Of a DNA stretch of 45,358 bases, positions 15,201 to 24,109 are shown piece after piece (position 1 is the first letter of the stretch; each line of letters opens with the position of its first letter). The DNA is from Phycisphaerales bacterium UBA1845. Lineage in GTDB: Bacteria > Planctomycetota > Phycisphaerae > UBA1845. The notes beneath the pieces were generated by a model that was given only the letters and a program-made list of their open reading frames with translations, searched no databases and had not been told where the DNA came from. The position numbers and the translations under genes are program-made. The stretch spans positions 1 to 45,358 of the forward strand of contig DDIR01000041.1 of the NCBI GenBank assembly GCA_002338715.1, written 5' to 3'.

Positions 15201-16778
15201 CTATTCGCCCAGGGTAATCATCAACTCGGCGAAATCGTCTAGATCGACATCAGCGTCAAACTCATAATCAAACGCCGAACAACTCGTCAGGTATGGCCCG
15301 GCGTCCGGTCCGGTCATGCAGTCTGACCAGTTGGCATAATCATCAAGCGTGACCGATTCATCGCAGTTGTAATCGCCGATTCCAAATTCATACGCACCGA
15401 TGTCCGTCTGCCCGCAGAGCACACGCGCATGGCCATCAAGGTCACGATCGACCGGAGACACAAAACCTGGATCACCGCCATTGATGCAAGGGGAACCCGC
15501 TTGCGGATGACCGTCTACAAGCAGCGGGTCGTCGGCTAGGTTACCACTTCCGGATATGCCGCCCGTGACGATCGAATATGTCGCGGCTACAGTAGCCGCG
15601 CCGACGTTAACGATTTCGTTGCCGCCATTCCACACAACCGTATTTCGCAAGGTCACGTCGCTTTGATCTTCGGCGTACAACCCGTTACCGAAGTTGGCAT
15701 TGTTGTCCACCAACGTGCAGTTGATCGCCGTAAGTTCGGCGTCGTCACTGGTCGCGATCGCCCCGCCATGACTCAGTCCCGGCAAACTCGCGATCGCCCG
15801 GTTCCCCTTAAAAAGACTGCTTTGTAGAACCTGTTCGGTGTTCTCCGTGCTGTGCATCGCTCCCCCATAACAGTTGTTGGCCGCAAAGAGCGTATCCGCA
15901 CGGTTGGATTCAAAAGCGCATCGCACGAACTGCTGGACGCCCTGACCGCCGTTCGCGACAGCCGCTCCACCGTATCGAATGTGGTTGGCTGTAAACGTAC
16001 AGGTAAGAAACGTCGCGGTGCTGTCCCAATTGCGAACAGCGCCGCCATTGCTGAACGCTGAGTTGTCATCGAACAAACAGTCGGTCACGCTGACACCGGG
16101 GGCATCGAACACCGCATTGTTGTAAAGCGCTCCCCCCGATGCCGTCGCGACGTTGGTTTCAAACGTGACCCGTTCGATCGTCAGTTCGCCGCCGTCGTTA
16201 AAAATCCCGCCGCCATACTCTGCCGCATTCTCAAGTATCCTACAATCGCGAATCGTCGGCGCACCGGCAATGACCACGATACCTCCGCCGACTCCACCAG
16301 CACCCGAACCATTTGCATTGCCACCGGTGATCGTCACGCCGTCAATGATCGTCTGGGCGCTCGCGCCATTGGCCCGAAGCACGTGATAGCAATTGTCCGA
16401 TTTAACGCCTGCCAAGCCGATGTCGCCGCTGAGCACTGTTTCAAACGCTGTCACGTCGCGCGAATTCGGATTGATTGCACTGGAACCGGCATACCCACCT
16501 TCGAGAATAACGCCAGACGCCACCGTGAATGTGGCATCGCGCGGATCGCTCTGCCCCGCGGTGTCGGGCATATACGTGCCAGCCGCCATGCGAATGACCG
16601 TCCCCGGCCCGGCGACGAGCATGGCATCTTCAAGTCGCAAACACGCGTGGTCCCAATCGGAACCGTTGTGCGGAGATTGACCGGCGCTGGCATCGACGTA
16701 AATGAAGTTCTCGGCAATGACCTGACCGCACGGCATCGCCACAATGAGAAGCGCCAACTTGCTGACGGAACGATTCAT
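15201..16778 (-). CDS. Exported right-handed beta-helix protein with dockerin-like tail
   Basis: The protein has 525 residues. A signal peptide ends near IAE-NF (residue ~22). The body has the layout of choice-of-anchor / pectin-lyase-like surface proteins. It opens 'YVDASAGQSPHNGSDWDHACLRLEDAM' and continues with many short beta-helix rungs such as 'NGGAVRNWDSTATFLTCTFTANHI' and 'YGGGIFNDGGELTIERVTFETN'. Near the end, 'SPCINGGDPGF' and 'DIGAYEFG' are standard for the family. The last ~60 residues form a dockerin-like pair of Ca-binding loops (GDYNCDESVTLDDYANW...C...GP...C...FDADVDLDDFAEL). It is probably surface-exposed; carbohydrate binding or cleavage is possible, but no catalytic residues are evident. 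The ATG at 16778 has an AGGAAGGA-type ribosome site. Confidence 0.9.
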   Translation of the reverse strand: MNRSVSKLALLIVAMPCGQVIAENFIYVDASAGQSPHNGSDWDHACLRLEDAMLVAGPGTVIRMAAGTYMPDTAGQSDPRDATFTVASGVILEGGYAGSSAINPNSRDVTAFETVLSGDIGLAGVKSDNCYHVLRANGASAQTIIDGVTITGGNANGSGAGGVGGGIVVIAGAPTIRDCRILENAAEYGGGIFNDGGELTIERVTFETNVATASGGALYNNAVFDAPGVSVTDCLFDDNSAFSNGGAVRNWDSTATFLTCTFTANHIRYGGAAVANGGQGVQQFVRCAFESNRADTLFAANNCYGGAMHSTENTEQVLQSSLFKGNRAIASLPGLSHGGAIATSDDAELTAINCTLVDNNANFGNGLYAEDQSDVTLRNTVVWNGGNEIVNVGAATVAATYSIVTGGISGSGNLADDPLLVDGHPQAGSPCINGGDPGFVSPVDRDLDGHARVLCGQTDIGAYEFGIGDYNCDESVTLDDYANWSDCMTGPDAGPYLTSCSAFDYEFDADVDLDDFAELMITLGE

Positions 16779-17328
16779 GGCCTCATTCCTTCCTACTTGC
16801 GTATCAAGTTGTTGTCACACCCGGGTGAGCATGTTTCCGCATCCTGCACCGAAACGCGGGATGGGGTTGGATGTTAAATCGCCCGATGTGTCGAAATGAT
16901 CTCGGAGCGCTAGGGCACCGATTCGCCTTTGCCATTATACAGTGAACGCATCGCACCTTGAACCCATCTATTTTCCAAGTAACTTCATTTCAACAAATAA
17001 CTTATGCAATAGTCGCCCTGTCCGGTTTGGAACCTTCCTCACCCAAATCACCCCCAAGTGTGCCAGGCTGAAGGAAACCCACACATGCCGACGTCGGCAA
17101 TGACGCAATTCGACCGCAACGCAACACGCCAACGGGCTCGAACAGTCGCGCAACAAACAATTCGAGCAAGGGCGGCCTTCACCACCCAGCCACCTCTAGC
17201 CAAACCGTGAATAGAGCCCCAATCGCACGCGTGCAGCCCAGAAAGGAATGACGCCCGCGAGCAACCCATCCCCATCAAATCGCGGCTGGAAAGTAAATCG
17301 GTAAGTTGTTAGAATCCCGAGCCTTATC
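16779..17328. other. Intergenic gap upstream of tRNA-Gly
   Basis: These 550 bases hold the promoter of the beta-helix gene (minus strand) and that of tRNA-Gly. Short open frames here have no domain features or ribosome sites. I see no other element. Confidence 0.5.
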
Positions 17329-17400
17329 GCGGGCGTAGCTCAATGGTAGAGCATCAGCCTTCCAAGCTGAATGTTGCGCGTTCGAGTCGCGTCGCCCGCT
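17329..17400 (+). tRNA. tRNA-Gly (anticodon TCC)
   Basis: The 72-base gene has a 7-bp acceptor stem, GCGGGCG/CGCCCGC (17329-17335 with 17393-17399), and discriminator T at 17400. The D stem is GCTC/GAGC. The anticodon stem TCAGC/GCTGA flanks the loop CTTCCAA, giving anticodon TCC (reads GGA/GGG). The T arm carries TTCGAGT. CCA is not encoded. Confidence 0.96.
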
Positions 17401-17961
17401 TTGTTCTCACCCCTTTATGACCTGCGTTTTCGAGTGATCCTTGGCCAATTTCAACGATCGGGTTGCACTTTTCTTGGAGCCCCTGTCTGATCCTTTAGAT
17501 GCTGTGAATTGCAGCGATTCGCGCTCGACCTGTCGGGGTTTTGGGCGACACCCCTCCAATGTGCTAGACGCGGCTCTCATGATGCCCCTCATTTGCAAAT
17601 TCCCGCTCCCCAATTCTGAGGGATGCGAGACGATTCTGACCGATTGTCTGCCATCCCTGCAGGCCTCAATTCGAGCTGAACGATTCGACTGAGATTCCTG
17701 GCTGATCGGCTTATCTCGCGGCTCCTAGGTCCTATATTAGAGGCGACTTCTTGGCCGCACGAATTCGTGTCGCACCGAGTCCGAGAACTGTGGCAGTTTG
17801 ACCAATTCTCGAATACACAACGGTACACCTCCCCGCGCACGAAGCCTAATTCGCACTATTTTTGAAGCCGATCTTACAGGGGCTGAACGGCTGCGAGCAA
17901 TGATCGCAACCTTAACCCCGTATCCGATTCAGCATGCATGCTTTTCAGTTGAAAGGGCGAA
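17401..17961. other. Intergenic gap between tRNA-Gly and the hybrid kinase gene
   Basis: These 561 bases hold no convincing gene. A 12-base palindrome, CACGAATTCGTG (17758-17769), lies ~190 bases before the kinase gene and could be an operator. I found no second copy of the tRNA 3' end, so there is no sign of an integrated element. Confidence 0.45.
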
Positions 17962-20900
17962 ATGTCCAGGCGTTCGCACACGCAGATTCGAACACTTCTT
18001 GAGCTGCTGCTGACGATCGCGGTTGCAACCACGGTTGTTCTTTGCCTCACGCCCGCAGACACGCTGAGCATGGGACACACCGTGGATTGGCTGTTCAGGA
18101 TTTTCCTGATTCTGCTTGTGGTCGGACCGGCAGTCCTTTGGCGATTGAACTCGCCGTCACAGCTTGAAGAGGGCAAGGCCGCCTCCAACGCAACACCAAC
18201 GAAGCTTCGAAATTACTTGATCTGCTCCAGCGTCCTTGCGTTGAGTTTCGTGCTCACATTCGCAGCCGTCGACGCCGGTCGCCTGCATGAAGTGAATGAT
18301 GCCCGAACTCGATACCTCAGGCTGCATGAACGACTCACGCAAGAGTCCCAACGCCGGCTCAACCAGGTTGTATTTGGACTCAACGGTATTCGAGGCTTAT
18401 TCGAGTCAAGCCAACACGTTGATCGAAGCGAGTTCAAGTCATTCGTCAGTTCAGGAAAACTTCAGGAAGAGTTTCCGGCGGTCTTGGGTTTTGGCTTCAT
18501 TGAGAAGGTAAAAGCTGAGGACCTCGACGAATTTCTCGCCCGGGAGCGGGCAGACAACGCGCCAGAATTCACACTGAAGTACGTCGATAACGCGCCACCT
18601 GCCGACGCGATGTATTTCCCGTCGACCCAGGCAGAGCAAGACCATTTCATCATCAAGCATATCTATCCCCTGGACGAGAATAGGGCGGCTTGGGGGCTCG
18701 AAGTTGGCGCGGAGAAAGTGCGACGTGAAGCTATTGATCGTTGCATCCAAAGGGGCGAGCCGACAATCTCCGGCCGAATCGACCTTGTCCAGGATGACTC
18801 GAACAGCGCCGGAATTCTGTTTTACGTTCCAGTTTTTAAAAACGGGACGTCGCGCGAAACTCCAGAAGAACGGGACGCCGCCCTGGTGGGGTTGGCATAC
18901 GCGCCGCTTGTGCTTGACGATGCGCTCGGCAGCGTTTTCGCGGTTGGCGAGAACTATCTCGACATATTGCTCACCGATTGCACGGACTCTCAAGACGAAA
19001 TTGAATTGGTTGAATTTGGGAAAGCCCATGGAAGAAACTCGGCGTCACCTGACGCAAATGACTTCGGCAACCGGTTGTTTCGAGCCCAATCGACCTTCAC
19101 CATCGGCGGGCGCAATTGGACAATATCCACTGGCTCCAATTCTTTTTTCGAGGCAAGCATCGACCAATCGCGGCCAACCATCATCGGAATTGCGGGCGTG
19201 CTGCTCAGCTTGTTGCTTGCGGCATTCATGCTGTCGCTGTTAACGGCCCATTCGCGAGCCTCCGCGCTGGCGAGTGAAATGACTTCTGACCTCGCGGCCG
19301 CCAAGTCAACAGTGGACGAAGCGCTTCGCGAAATCGGTGCAATCCGTAGTGTTCTTGACAATCACCTGATTATCTCGGAGACCGATGAACGCGGTCGAAT
19401 CACCAGGGTGAACTCGAACTTCTGTCAAATTACCGGATTCAGCACCGAAGAGTTGATTGGTCAGGATCACCGCATCCTCAATTCCGGAGTTCATCCGAGA
19501 CAGTTCTGGAAAGAAGTATGGCATAACCTAAGCCGCGGACAAACATGGCATGGCGAAATATGCAACAGGGCGAAAGACGGTTCACTCTATTGGGTCGACA
19601 GCATCATCGCCCCATTCGTCGACGCTGAAAACAACATCACTCGGTATGTCTCGGTTCGTCACGATGTGACCAAACGCAAGGAATCGCAGAAGGCTCTTCA
19701 GGAACTTTCAGACCGACTGGAACTGGCTTTGCGCATTGGCAAAGTCGGTATTTGGGAATACGACATCGTCAACGATGATATCCAATGGGACGATCAAATG
19801 TACCGGCTTTACGGCGTCGCCAAGGAGCAATTCGCGACTGCCTACAACGCATGGAAATCGAGCCTTCATCCCGACGACTGCCAACGTGGCGATACTGAAG
19901 TCAGGGAGGCTATTGCCGGGACCAAGGAGTTCGACACGGAGTTTCGCATCGTTTGGCCTGATGGAAACATTCGCAACATTCGCGCGATCGCTTCAGTTCA
20001 AAGGGATGAAGATGGCCGTGCACTTCGCTTGATCGGCACCAATTGGGATATCACGGCTCAGAAGCGGACCGAAACACGTCTGATTGAATCAAACCGATCA
20101 CTTGCATATGAAACGGCTCGGGCGAGCGACCTTGCCCGAGATGCACATCGCCTCGCACAAGAGGCGGATCAGGCAAACGCCTCCAAGAGTGAGTTCCTCG
20201 CGAATATGAGTCATGAGATACGGACTCCCATGACGGCAATCCTGGGTTACGCAGAAGCACTGGCCGAAAACATCAATGGCGCAGAAAATAAGAACTCTGT
20301 CGCGACGATTCAACGTAACGCCGAACATCTGCTTGAAATCATCAATGACATTCTGGACCTTTCGAAAATTGAATCGGGATACATGGAGTGCGAAAAGATC
20401 AGGTGCGATCTTCCGCAGCTTCTTTCCGACGTGCAGTCTCTCATGAACGTTCGCGCGGCCGCCAAGGGGCTCGATCTTTCGATCCACTACAAGTCGCCAA
20501 TCCCAAAATTCATCACAACGGACCCAACTCGCCTGAAGCAGATCCTCACGAATTTCGTCGCAAACGCGATCAAGTTCACGGAAATCGGCAGTGTCCGCAT
20601 CGAAGTCGACCGCCAGGTCGCCGGTGATTCGTCGACTTTGTATTTCAACGTTGTCGATACGGGAATTGGCCTGACTTCGGAGCAAATGGAGAAGCTGTTC
20701 CAGCCGTTTTCGCAAGCTGATAATTCGACAACACGGCAATTTGGCGGAACGGGTTTGGGACTTGCCGTTTCGAAGAAAATGGCAGAGTTGCTCGATGGTG
20801 AGATTACCGTCGAAAGTACATTCGCAAAAGGTAGCTGCTTCACTTTCAAGGTGGATGTGCCGGCGTCACACGATGAGCCGCTCGCCAACAGCCCGGCAGA

Positions 20901-21354
20901 AATCGATCAACGATCCAAGCAGAAAGCGTCAAACGATTCAAACGCGCAACCCCTTGCAAACCTGCGCATCCTGCTGGCCGAAGACGGTCCTGACAACCAA
21001 CGGCTCATTGCATATTTGCTCAAGAAGGTCGGCGCGCAGGTCACCGTCGCCAACAACGGACAGGAGGCATTCGATGCGGCTATTGCAGCAAAGCAATCGG
21101 GGACGCAATTTGACGTCATCCTCATGGATATGCAGATGCCGATTCTTGACGGATACCAGGCGACTGAAAAGCTCCGGGCACACGACTACACGGGGCCGAT
21201 CATCGCTGTGACGGCTCATGCGATGAGTGATGATCGACAAAAGTGCCTCAGCGCCGGATGCGACGATTACGCGACCAAGCCCATTGACCGACAGAAGCTG
21301 ACCGCCGCGATCCTGAAGAGCATCCAGGCGTGCAGTAAGTTCGTCACGAGTTAA
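17962..21354 (+). CDS. Membrane hybrid sensor histidine kinase (CHASE-PAS-PAS-HisKA-HATPase-REC)
   Basis: The protein has 1130 residues. Membrane helices lie at about 12-30, 43-61 and 84-104. A periplasmic CHASE-type sensor domain follows (~115-395; 'VVFGLNGIRGLFESS', 'FPAVLGFGFIEKV', 'ILFYVPVFK'), then another helix at ~405-428. Two PAS/PAC domains follow: ~460-575 ('DERGRITRVNSNFCQITGFSTEELIG') and ~585-700. A linker helix leads to HisKA (NMSHEIRTPM, phospho-His751). The ATPase domain has N-box NFVANAIKF (~864), DTGIGL (~899) and the FGGTGLGL loop. A receiver domain has phospho-Asp1056 (ILMDMQMP) and conserved Lys in 'ATKPID'. CHASE domains sense small extracellular ligands. ATG 17962 has AAAGGG upstream. 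It should pass phosphate through an HPt protein, and one is encoded at 22969. Confidence 0.97.
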   Translation: MSRRSHTQIRTLLELLLTIAVATTVVLCLTPADTLSMGHTVDWLFRIFLILLVVGPAVLWRLNSPSQLEEGKAASNATPTKLRNYLICSSVLALSFVLTFAAVDAGRLHEVNDARTRYLRLHERLTQESQRRLNQVVFGLNGIRGLFESSQHVDRSEFKSFVSSGKLQEEFPAVLGFGFIEKVKAEDLDEFLARERADNAPEFTLKYVDNAPPADAMYFPSTQAEQDHFIIKHIYPLDENRAAWGLEVGAEKVRREAIDRCIQRGEPTISGRIDLVQDDSNSAGILFYVPVFKNGTSRETPEERDAALVGLAYAPLVLDDALGSVFAVGENYLDILLTDCTDSQDEIELVEFGKAHGRNSASPDANDFGNRLFRAQSTFTIGGRNWTISTGSNSFFEASIDQSRPTIIGIAGVLLSLLLAAFMLSLLTAHSRASALASEMTSDLAAAKSTVDEALREIGAIRSVLDNHLIISETDERGRITRVNSNFCQITGFSTEELIGQDHRILNSGVHPRQFWKEVWHNLSRGQTWHGEICNRAKDGSLYWVDSIIAPFVDAENNITRYVSVRHDVTKRKESQKALQELSDRLELALRIGKVGIWEYDIVNDDIQWDDQMYRLYGVAKEQFATAYNAWKSSLHPDDCQRGDTEVREAIAGTKEFDTEFRIVWPDGNIRNIRAIASVQRDEDGRALRLIGTNWDITAQKRTETRLIESNRSLAYETARASDLARDAHRLAQEADQANASKSEFLANMSHEIRTPMTAILGYAEALAENINGAENKNSVATIQRNAEHLLEIINDILDLSKIESGYMECEKIRCDLPQLLSDVQSLMNVRAAAKGLDLSIHYKSPIPKFITTDPTRLKQILTNFVANAIKFTEIGSVRIEVDRQVAGDSSTLYFNVVDTGIGLTSEQMEKLFQPFSQADNSTTRQFGGTGLGLAVSKKMAELLDGEITVESTFAKGSCFTFKVDVPASHDEPLANSPAEIDQRSKQKASNDSNAQPLANLRILLAEDGPDNQRLIAYLLKKVGAQVTVANNGQEAFDAAIAAKQSGTQFDVILMDMQMPILDGYQATEKLRAHDYTGPIIAVTAHAMSDDRQKCLSAGCDDYATKPIDRQKLTAAILKSIQACSKFVTS

Positions 21355-21440
21355 CAAATCACGATGTTTACAATTGACCCGTTGGCGGGAACGAAGAATT
21401 TGCGGGCGAATTCTCAACCATCGGCAATTTGGAGTTGATC

Positions 21441-22535
21441 CTAGCTGCCGCGAGCGAGCGTGCAGCGGTTGACCAGGACATTGACAGCCCCCTTTACTTC
21501 ATCGGGAGTATTGTCGTGGGACGCCAGCCTGGCAAGAGCTGCGGCAGCCTCAGAAATCGGATCAAATCCATGGACGCCTGCTCGCTCTTTGAGTCCGACA
21601 GATAACTCAACCAGGAGCTCTCGGTTCAGACTTGAGATTGCGTCATTCAGGGAACGAACGGCATCAGGGAGAGTGCCGATAAACGCATCAATGAATTGAT
21701 GCATCGACTCATCCTCGTGCATGGAACTGCGGATGGGTTCTTCCCGAATGGACGTCAAGAGGCGGGCAAGCTGATCGCGCGTGTATGGTTTAGGAAGATG
21801 GGCATCGAATCCGAGTTCGCGAGACTTTGCCACGCCATCCTCGTCGCTGAAAGACGTAAACGATGCGATGAACCCCAGGTACCCCTGGCTTCTAAGTTTC
21901 TTCATGGCAGCGACACCATCCATTTTTGGCAAACCGATGTCCATGAGGATCAAGTCGTATGGCGCTTTTGAAGCCATGGCAACCGCTTCGTCGCCATCTG
22001 TCGCGTGTTCAACTTGGGCATTGTGTTCGGACATGTGAAACAAGGTCAGCCTTGCAATAGCCGCGTCATCTTCCACCAGGAGGATTCGACTTTGCACTGC
22101 CTCCGGGCAATAGATCGCGGGATCAATCGGCGAATCGAACTCCACCGCAATGGCGTGAATGTTACTCTTGAGGAATTGGCATGAAATGATGCGGCCACCC
22201 ATTTCCGTCCAGCTTCCGTGAATCGTAATCAACTTGGCCACACAACGCGTGCCCGTATGCAGGAATCCGCCGTGCAAGAATTGGAGTTGCGTTGCACTGA
22301 GATCTTTTGCGCAAACGGCGAACGCTGTTGCTTGCGAGCCTGCTTGCCTGGTGAGTACTGTTAGCGAGGGGTGACGGTACGGATACCGTTTATGACCTTT
22401 CGCGTCGACGGTGCATCGCAAATCGTGGCCGTCCATCGCAACCATGAGGTCATCGAGTTCCTCGGGCTCAGCCCGTATGGTGCGAATGACACGTCCTGCT
22501 CCCCTATCCTGATTGTGGACACTCATGAAAGTCAT
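21441..22535 (-). CDS. PilZ-like / response-regulator protein with a degenerate HPt-like tail
   Basis: The protein has 364 residues from ATG 22535. Other possible starts are ATG 22526 (with a GGATGA-like site) or an upstream TTG at 22586. About 45-145 is a PilZ-like domain: RYPYR supplies RxxxR, but the second motif reads DLSATQ rather than DxSxxG, so c-di-GMP binding is uncertain. About 150-265 is a receiver domain with 'RILLVEDD', phospho-Asp199 in 'LILMDIGLP' and Lys249 in 'LPKP'. The C-terminal ~85 residues resemble the stand-alone HPt protein encoded at 22969 (shared 'ISEAAA.L' and 'V..LV/I.RC'). However, the phospho-acceptor histidine is replaced by Val313. The tail is thus probably a docking or regulatory HPt-like domain. 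It converges on the hybrid kinase gene with an 86-base gap and may be a relay output. Confidence 0.87.
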   Translation of the reverse strand: MTFMSVHNQDRGAGRVIRTIRAEPEELDDLMVAMDGHDLRCTVDAKGHKRYPYRHPSLTVLTRQAGSQATAFAVCAKDLSATQLQFLHGGFLHTGTRCVAKLITIHGSWTEMGGRIISCQFLKSNIHAIAVEFDSPIDPAIYCPEAVQSRILLVEDDAAIARLTLFHMSEHNAQVEHATDGDEAVAMASKAPYDLILMDIGLPKMDGVAAMKKLRSQGYLGFIASFTSFSDEDGVAKSRELGFDAHLPKPYTRDQLARLLTSIREEPIRSSMHEDESMHQFIDAFIGTLPDAVRSLNDAISSLNRELLVELSVGLKERAGVHGFDPISEAAAALARLASHDNTPDEVKGAVNVLVNRCTLARGS

Positions 22536-22968
22536 CCGATCAGCGATCACAGGCCTACAAAGTTGATCGCGAGAAACGTCTGGCAACGTCGCTCTTACAC
22601 ATGGCGGTCGATCGAATGAAGTTGATGGTCGACTTCAAGTCTCTCGCCCGGAACCCAATTGATTATCGACACCCAGGCAATTCCCATTGAGGTAGCAGTT
22701 GGCGTTTGGTCTTCTCAGTTGCGACTGGAAATTCCCTGAAAATCGTTCAACCGCCTTAACGGGATTTGGCCTCAAGTTACTCTCCAATGCACCCAGACGT
22801 TATCGGACGCTCTCACATGAAACAGGATGCACATCCCGTAGACTCTCTCGCTAAATTGCACAAATTCAGGATGAGTGTGCTCTTCCTACGGGCGCCAGCC
22901 GACTTTGCCGATCAATTCTCGGTGGACGGAAAGACGTTACAAACGATTTCACGGAGCAAAGCGAAGTA
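22536..22968. other. Divergent gap between PilZ-REC and HPt genes
   Basis: These 433 bases should contain promoters for both divergent genes. An open frame at 22766-22969 (67 codons), or a shorter form from ATG 22816, overlaps the HPt start by one base. It shows no domain features and I do not call it. No repeat or hairpin stands out. Confidence 0.45.
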
Positions 22969-23337
22969 ATGGAACCGCAACTTGATTCATTCAATGACTC
23001 GACCTGCGCCAGAGGCCTCAACTCGGAGCCCATATTCAGCCAAATCGAAGACGAAGACATGCAGGAACTCATCGCAATGTTTGTCAGCGAATTGCCGGAC
23101 CGCGTCGCATCTTATCGAGACGCGCATCTGAAAAAAGACTGGCATGCACTCTCGATGCTTGCCCATCAAATGAAAAGCGCTGCCGTTGGTTATGGCTATC
23201 CTTCCATTTCAGAGGCGGCCGCCTCGCTCGAAAAAACCATTAAGAGCGGAGACAACATGGACCAGGTCGACACCCAGGTTGAATTGCTGATTGATCGTTG
23301 CTGTCGCGCGACAACCAAGAGTGATTGCTCTGTCTGA
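22969..23337 (+). CDS. Stand-alone histidine phosphotransfer (HPt) protein
   Basis: The protein has 122 residues and is probably a soluble four-helix HPt protein. The active-site helix reads 'LSMLAHQMKSAAVGYGYPSISEAAASLE', with phospho-His66 in AHQMKSAA and the following small residues typical of HPt domains. The N-terminal 'DEDMQELIAMFVSELPDRVASYRDA' matches the usual leading helices. It would carry phosphate from the receiver of a hybrid kinase (candidate: the kinase at 17962) to a response regulator (candidate: the PilZ-REC protein at 21441). No strong ribosome site precedes ATG 22969 (nearest GGAG is 18 bases away), so expression may be low. It is clearly related to the degenerate tail of the PilZ-REC protein. 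Confidence 0.92.
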   Translation: MEPQLDSFNDSTCARGLNSEPIFSQIEDEDMQELIAMFVSELPDRVASYRDAHLKKDWHALSMLAHQMKSAAVGYGYPSISEAAASLEKTIKSGDNMDQVDTQVELLIDRCCRATTKSDCSV

Positions 23338-24109
23338 TCAATGGGCTCTGGTTGAATGGTGGACAAAGGCTTGCCAGTCAAATTGCCGAAACGCTTTCGG
23401 ACTGGCTTTCGATGTGGTCTGCAACCTTTGCCTCTTCAGTTTCCTTAGCGAATCCGGAATTCAGTACCGTTGTGTCTTCGAGCGTGATGCCCGAATCTTC
23501 AACCTCAGGCATCTCGCGGAACCGGTCAAGCAGAAGTAAGCGCACATCGTCCTGCGTGCCCCCAAAGTGTAACATATCGCTCGCGTCGCCTGCGAATGTC
23601 GACAAGCTCAACTCCGAATCAGAAGCCACGAAATCCACCCGCCAATCGCAACGACCGTCCACGCAGCATCCGCTGGTCCACATGCCGGCCAGGAAAATTC
23701 AAAGAATTCGGACGTTCGTGTTTAGATGCATCGCCATTCAATTCATGGTTACAGGACCTTGAGCGCGCTTCTTATTGGCCGGCAATCCAATGCAGCTGCG
23801 TGCCACGGTCACTGCATCTACTTCTCGTGGCTACAAGGCGCAGCCGCCAACCAATGCGTCACGAATCGCCTTCCTGCCCAGCAGCGCGGGTTTGGTTCCT
23901 CGTTCCAGAAAGCGATTTCAGCGACGGGCAGGCCAGCTGTCGCCGAAAACCGCCAAGTCACCCGACGTTGGTTCGACGTGGCATTGCTTTAATCAAACAT
24001 TCGCGCTCCATGGGCGTCAGCCGCTGGAAACTGAGGCGGGCAACTGTTACCCTCAGGCTTTACACAGTTTTGAGCTGATCTTCATCACGCTGGCGGGGGC
24101 AGGAGTTAT
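23338..24109. other. Intergenic gap, mostly without recognisable content
   Basis: These 772 bases lie before the endonuclease gene. Apart from a possible small gene at 23378-23683 on the minus strand, open frames here are short, overlapping and without domains. The region may contain decayed coding sequence. Confidence 0.4.
23378..23683 (-). CDS. Possible small acidic protein, unrecognised
   Basis: A 101-codon frame starts at ATG 23683, six codons after an in-frame stop. The product has no signal peptide or membrane helix. From residue 15 it is acidic (ASDSELSLSTFAGDASDML, EMPEVEDSGITLEDTTV) with a composition closer to real proteins than to the competing plus-strand frame. No ribosome site is visible and I recognise no family. 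It ends 40 bases from the convergent HPt gene. It could be spurious or a remnant. Confidence 0.3.
   Translation of the reverse strand: MWTSGCCVDGRCDWRVDFVASDSELSLSTFAGDASDMLHFGGTQDDVRLLLLDRFREMPEVEDSGITLEDTTVLNSGFAKETEEAKVADHIESQSESVSAI

Noticed and set aside
17401..17613. Possible integrated element at the tRNA-Gly 3' end
   Set aside because: No integrase and no second copy of the tRNA end within the window; the small frames here have no phage features.
22766..22969. A 67-codon frame overlapping the HPt start
   Set aside because: No domain, signal or convincing ribosome site; it is probably leader sequence of the HPt gene.
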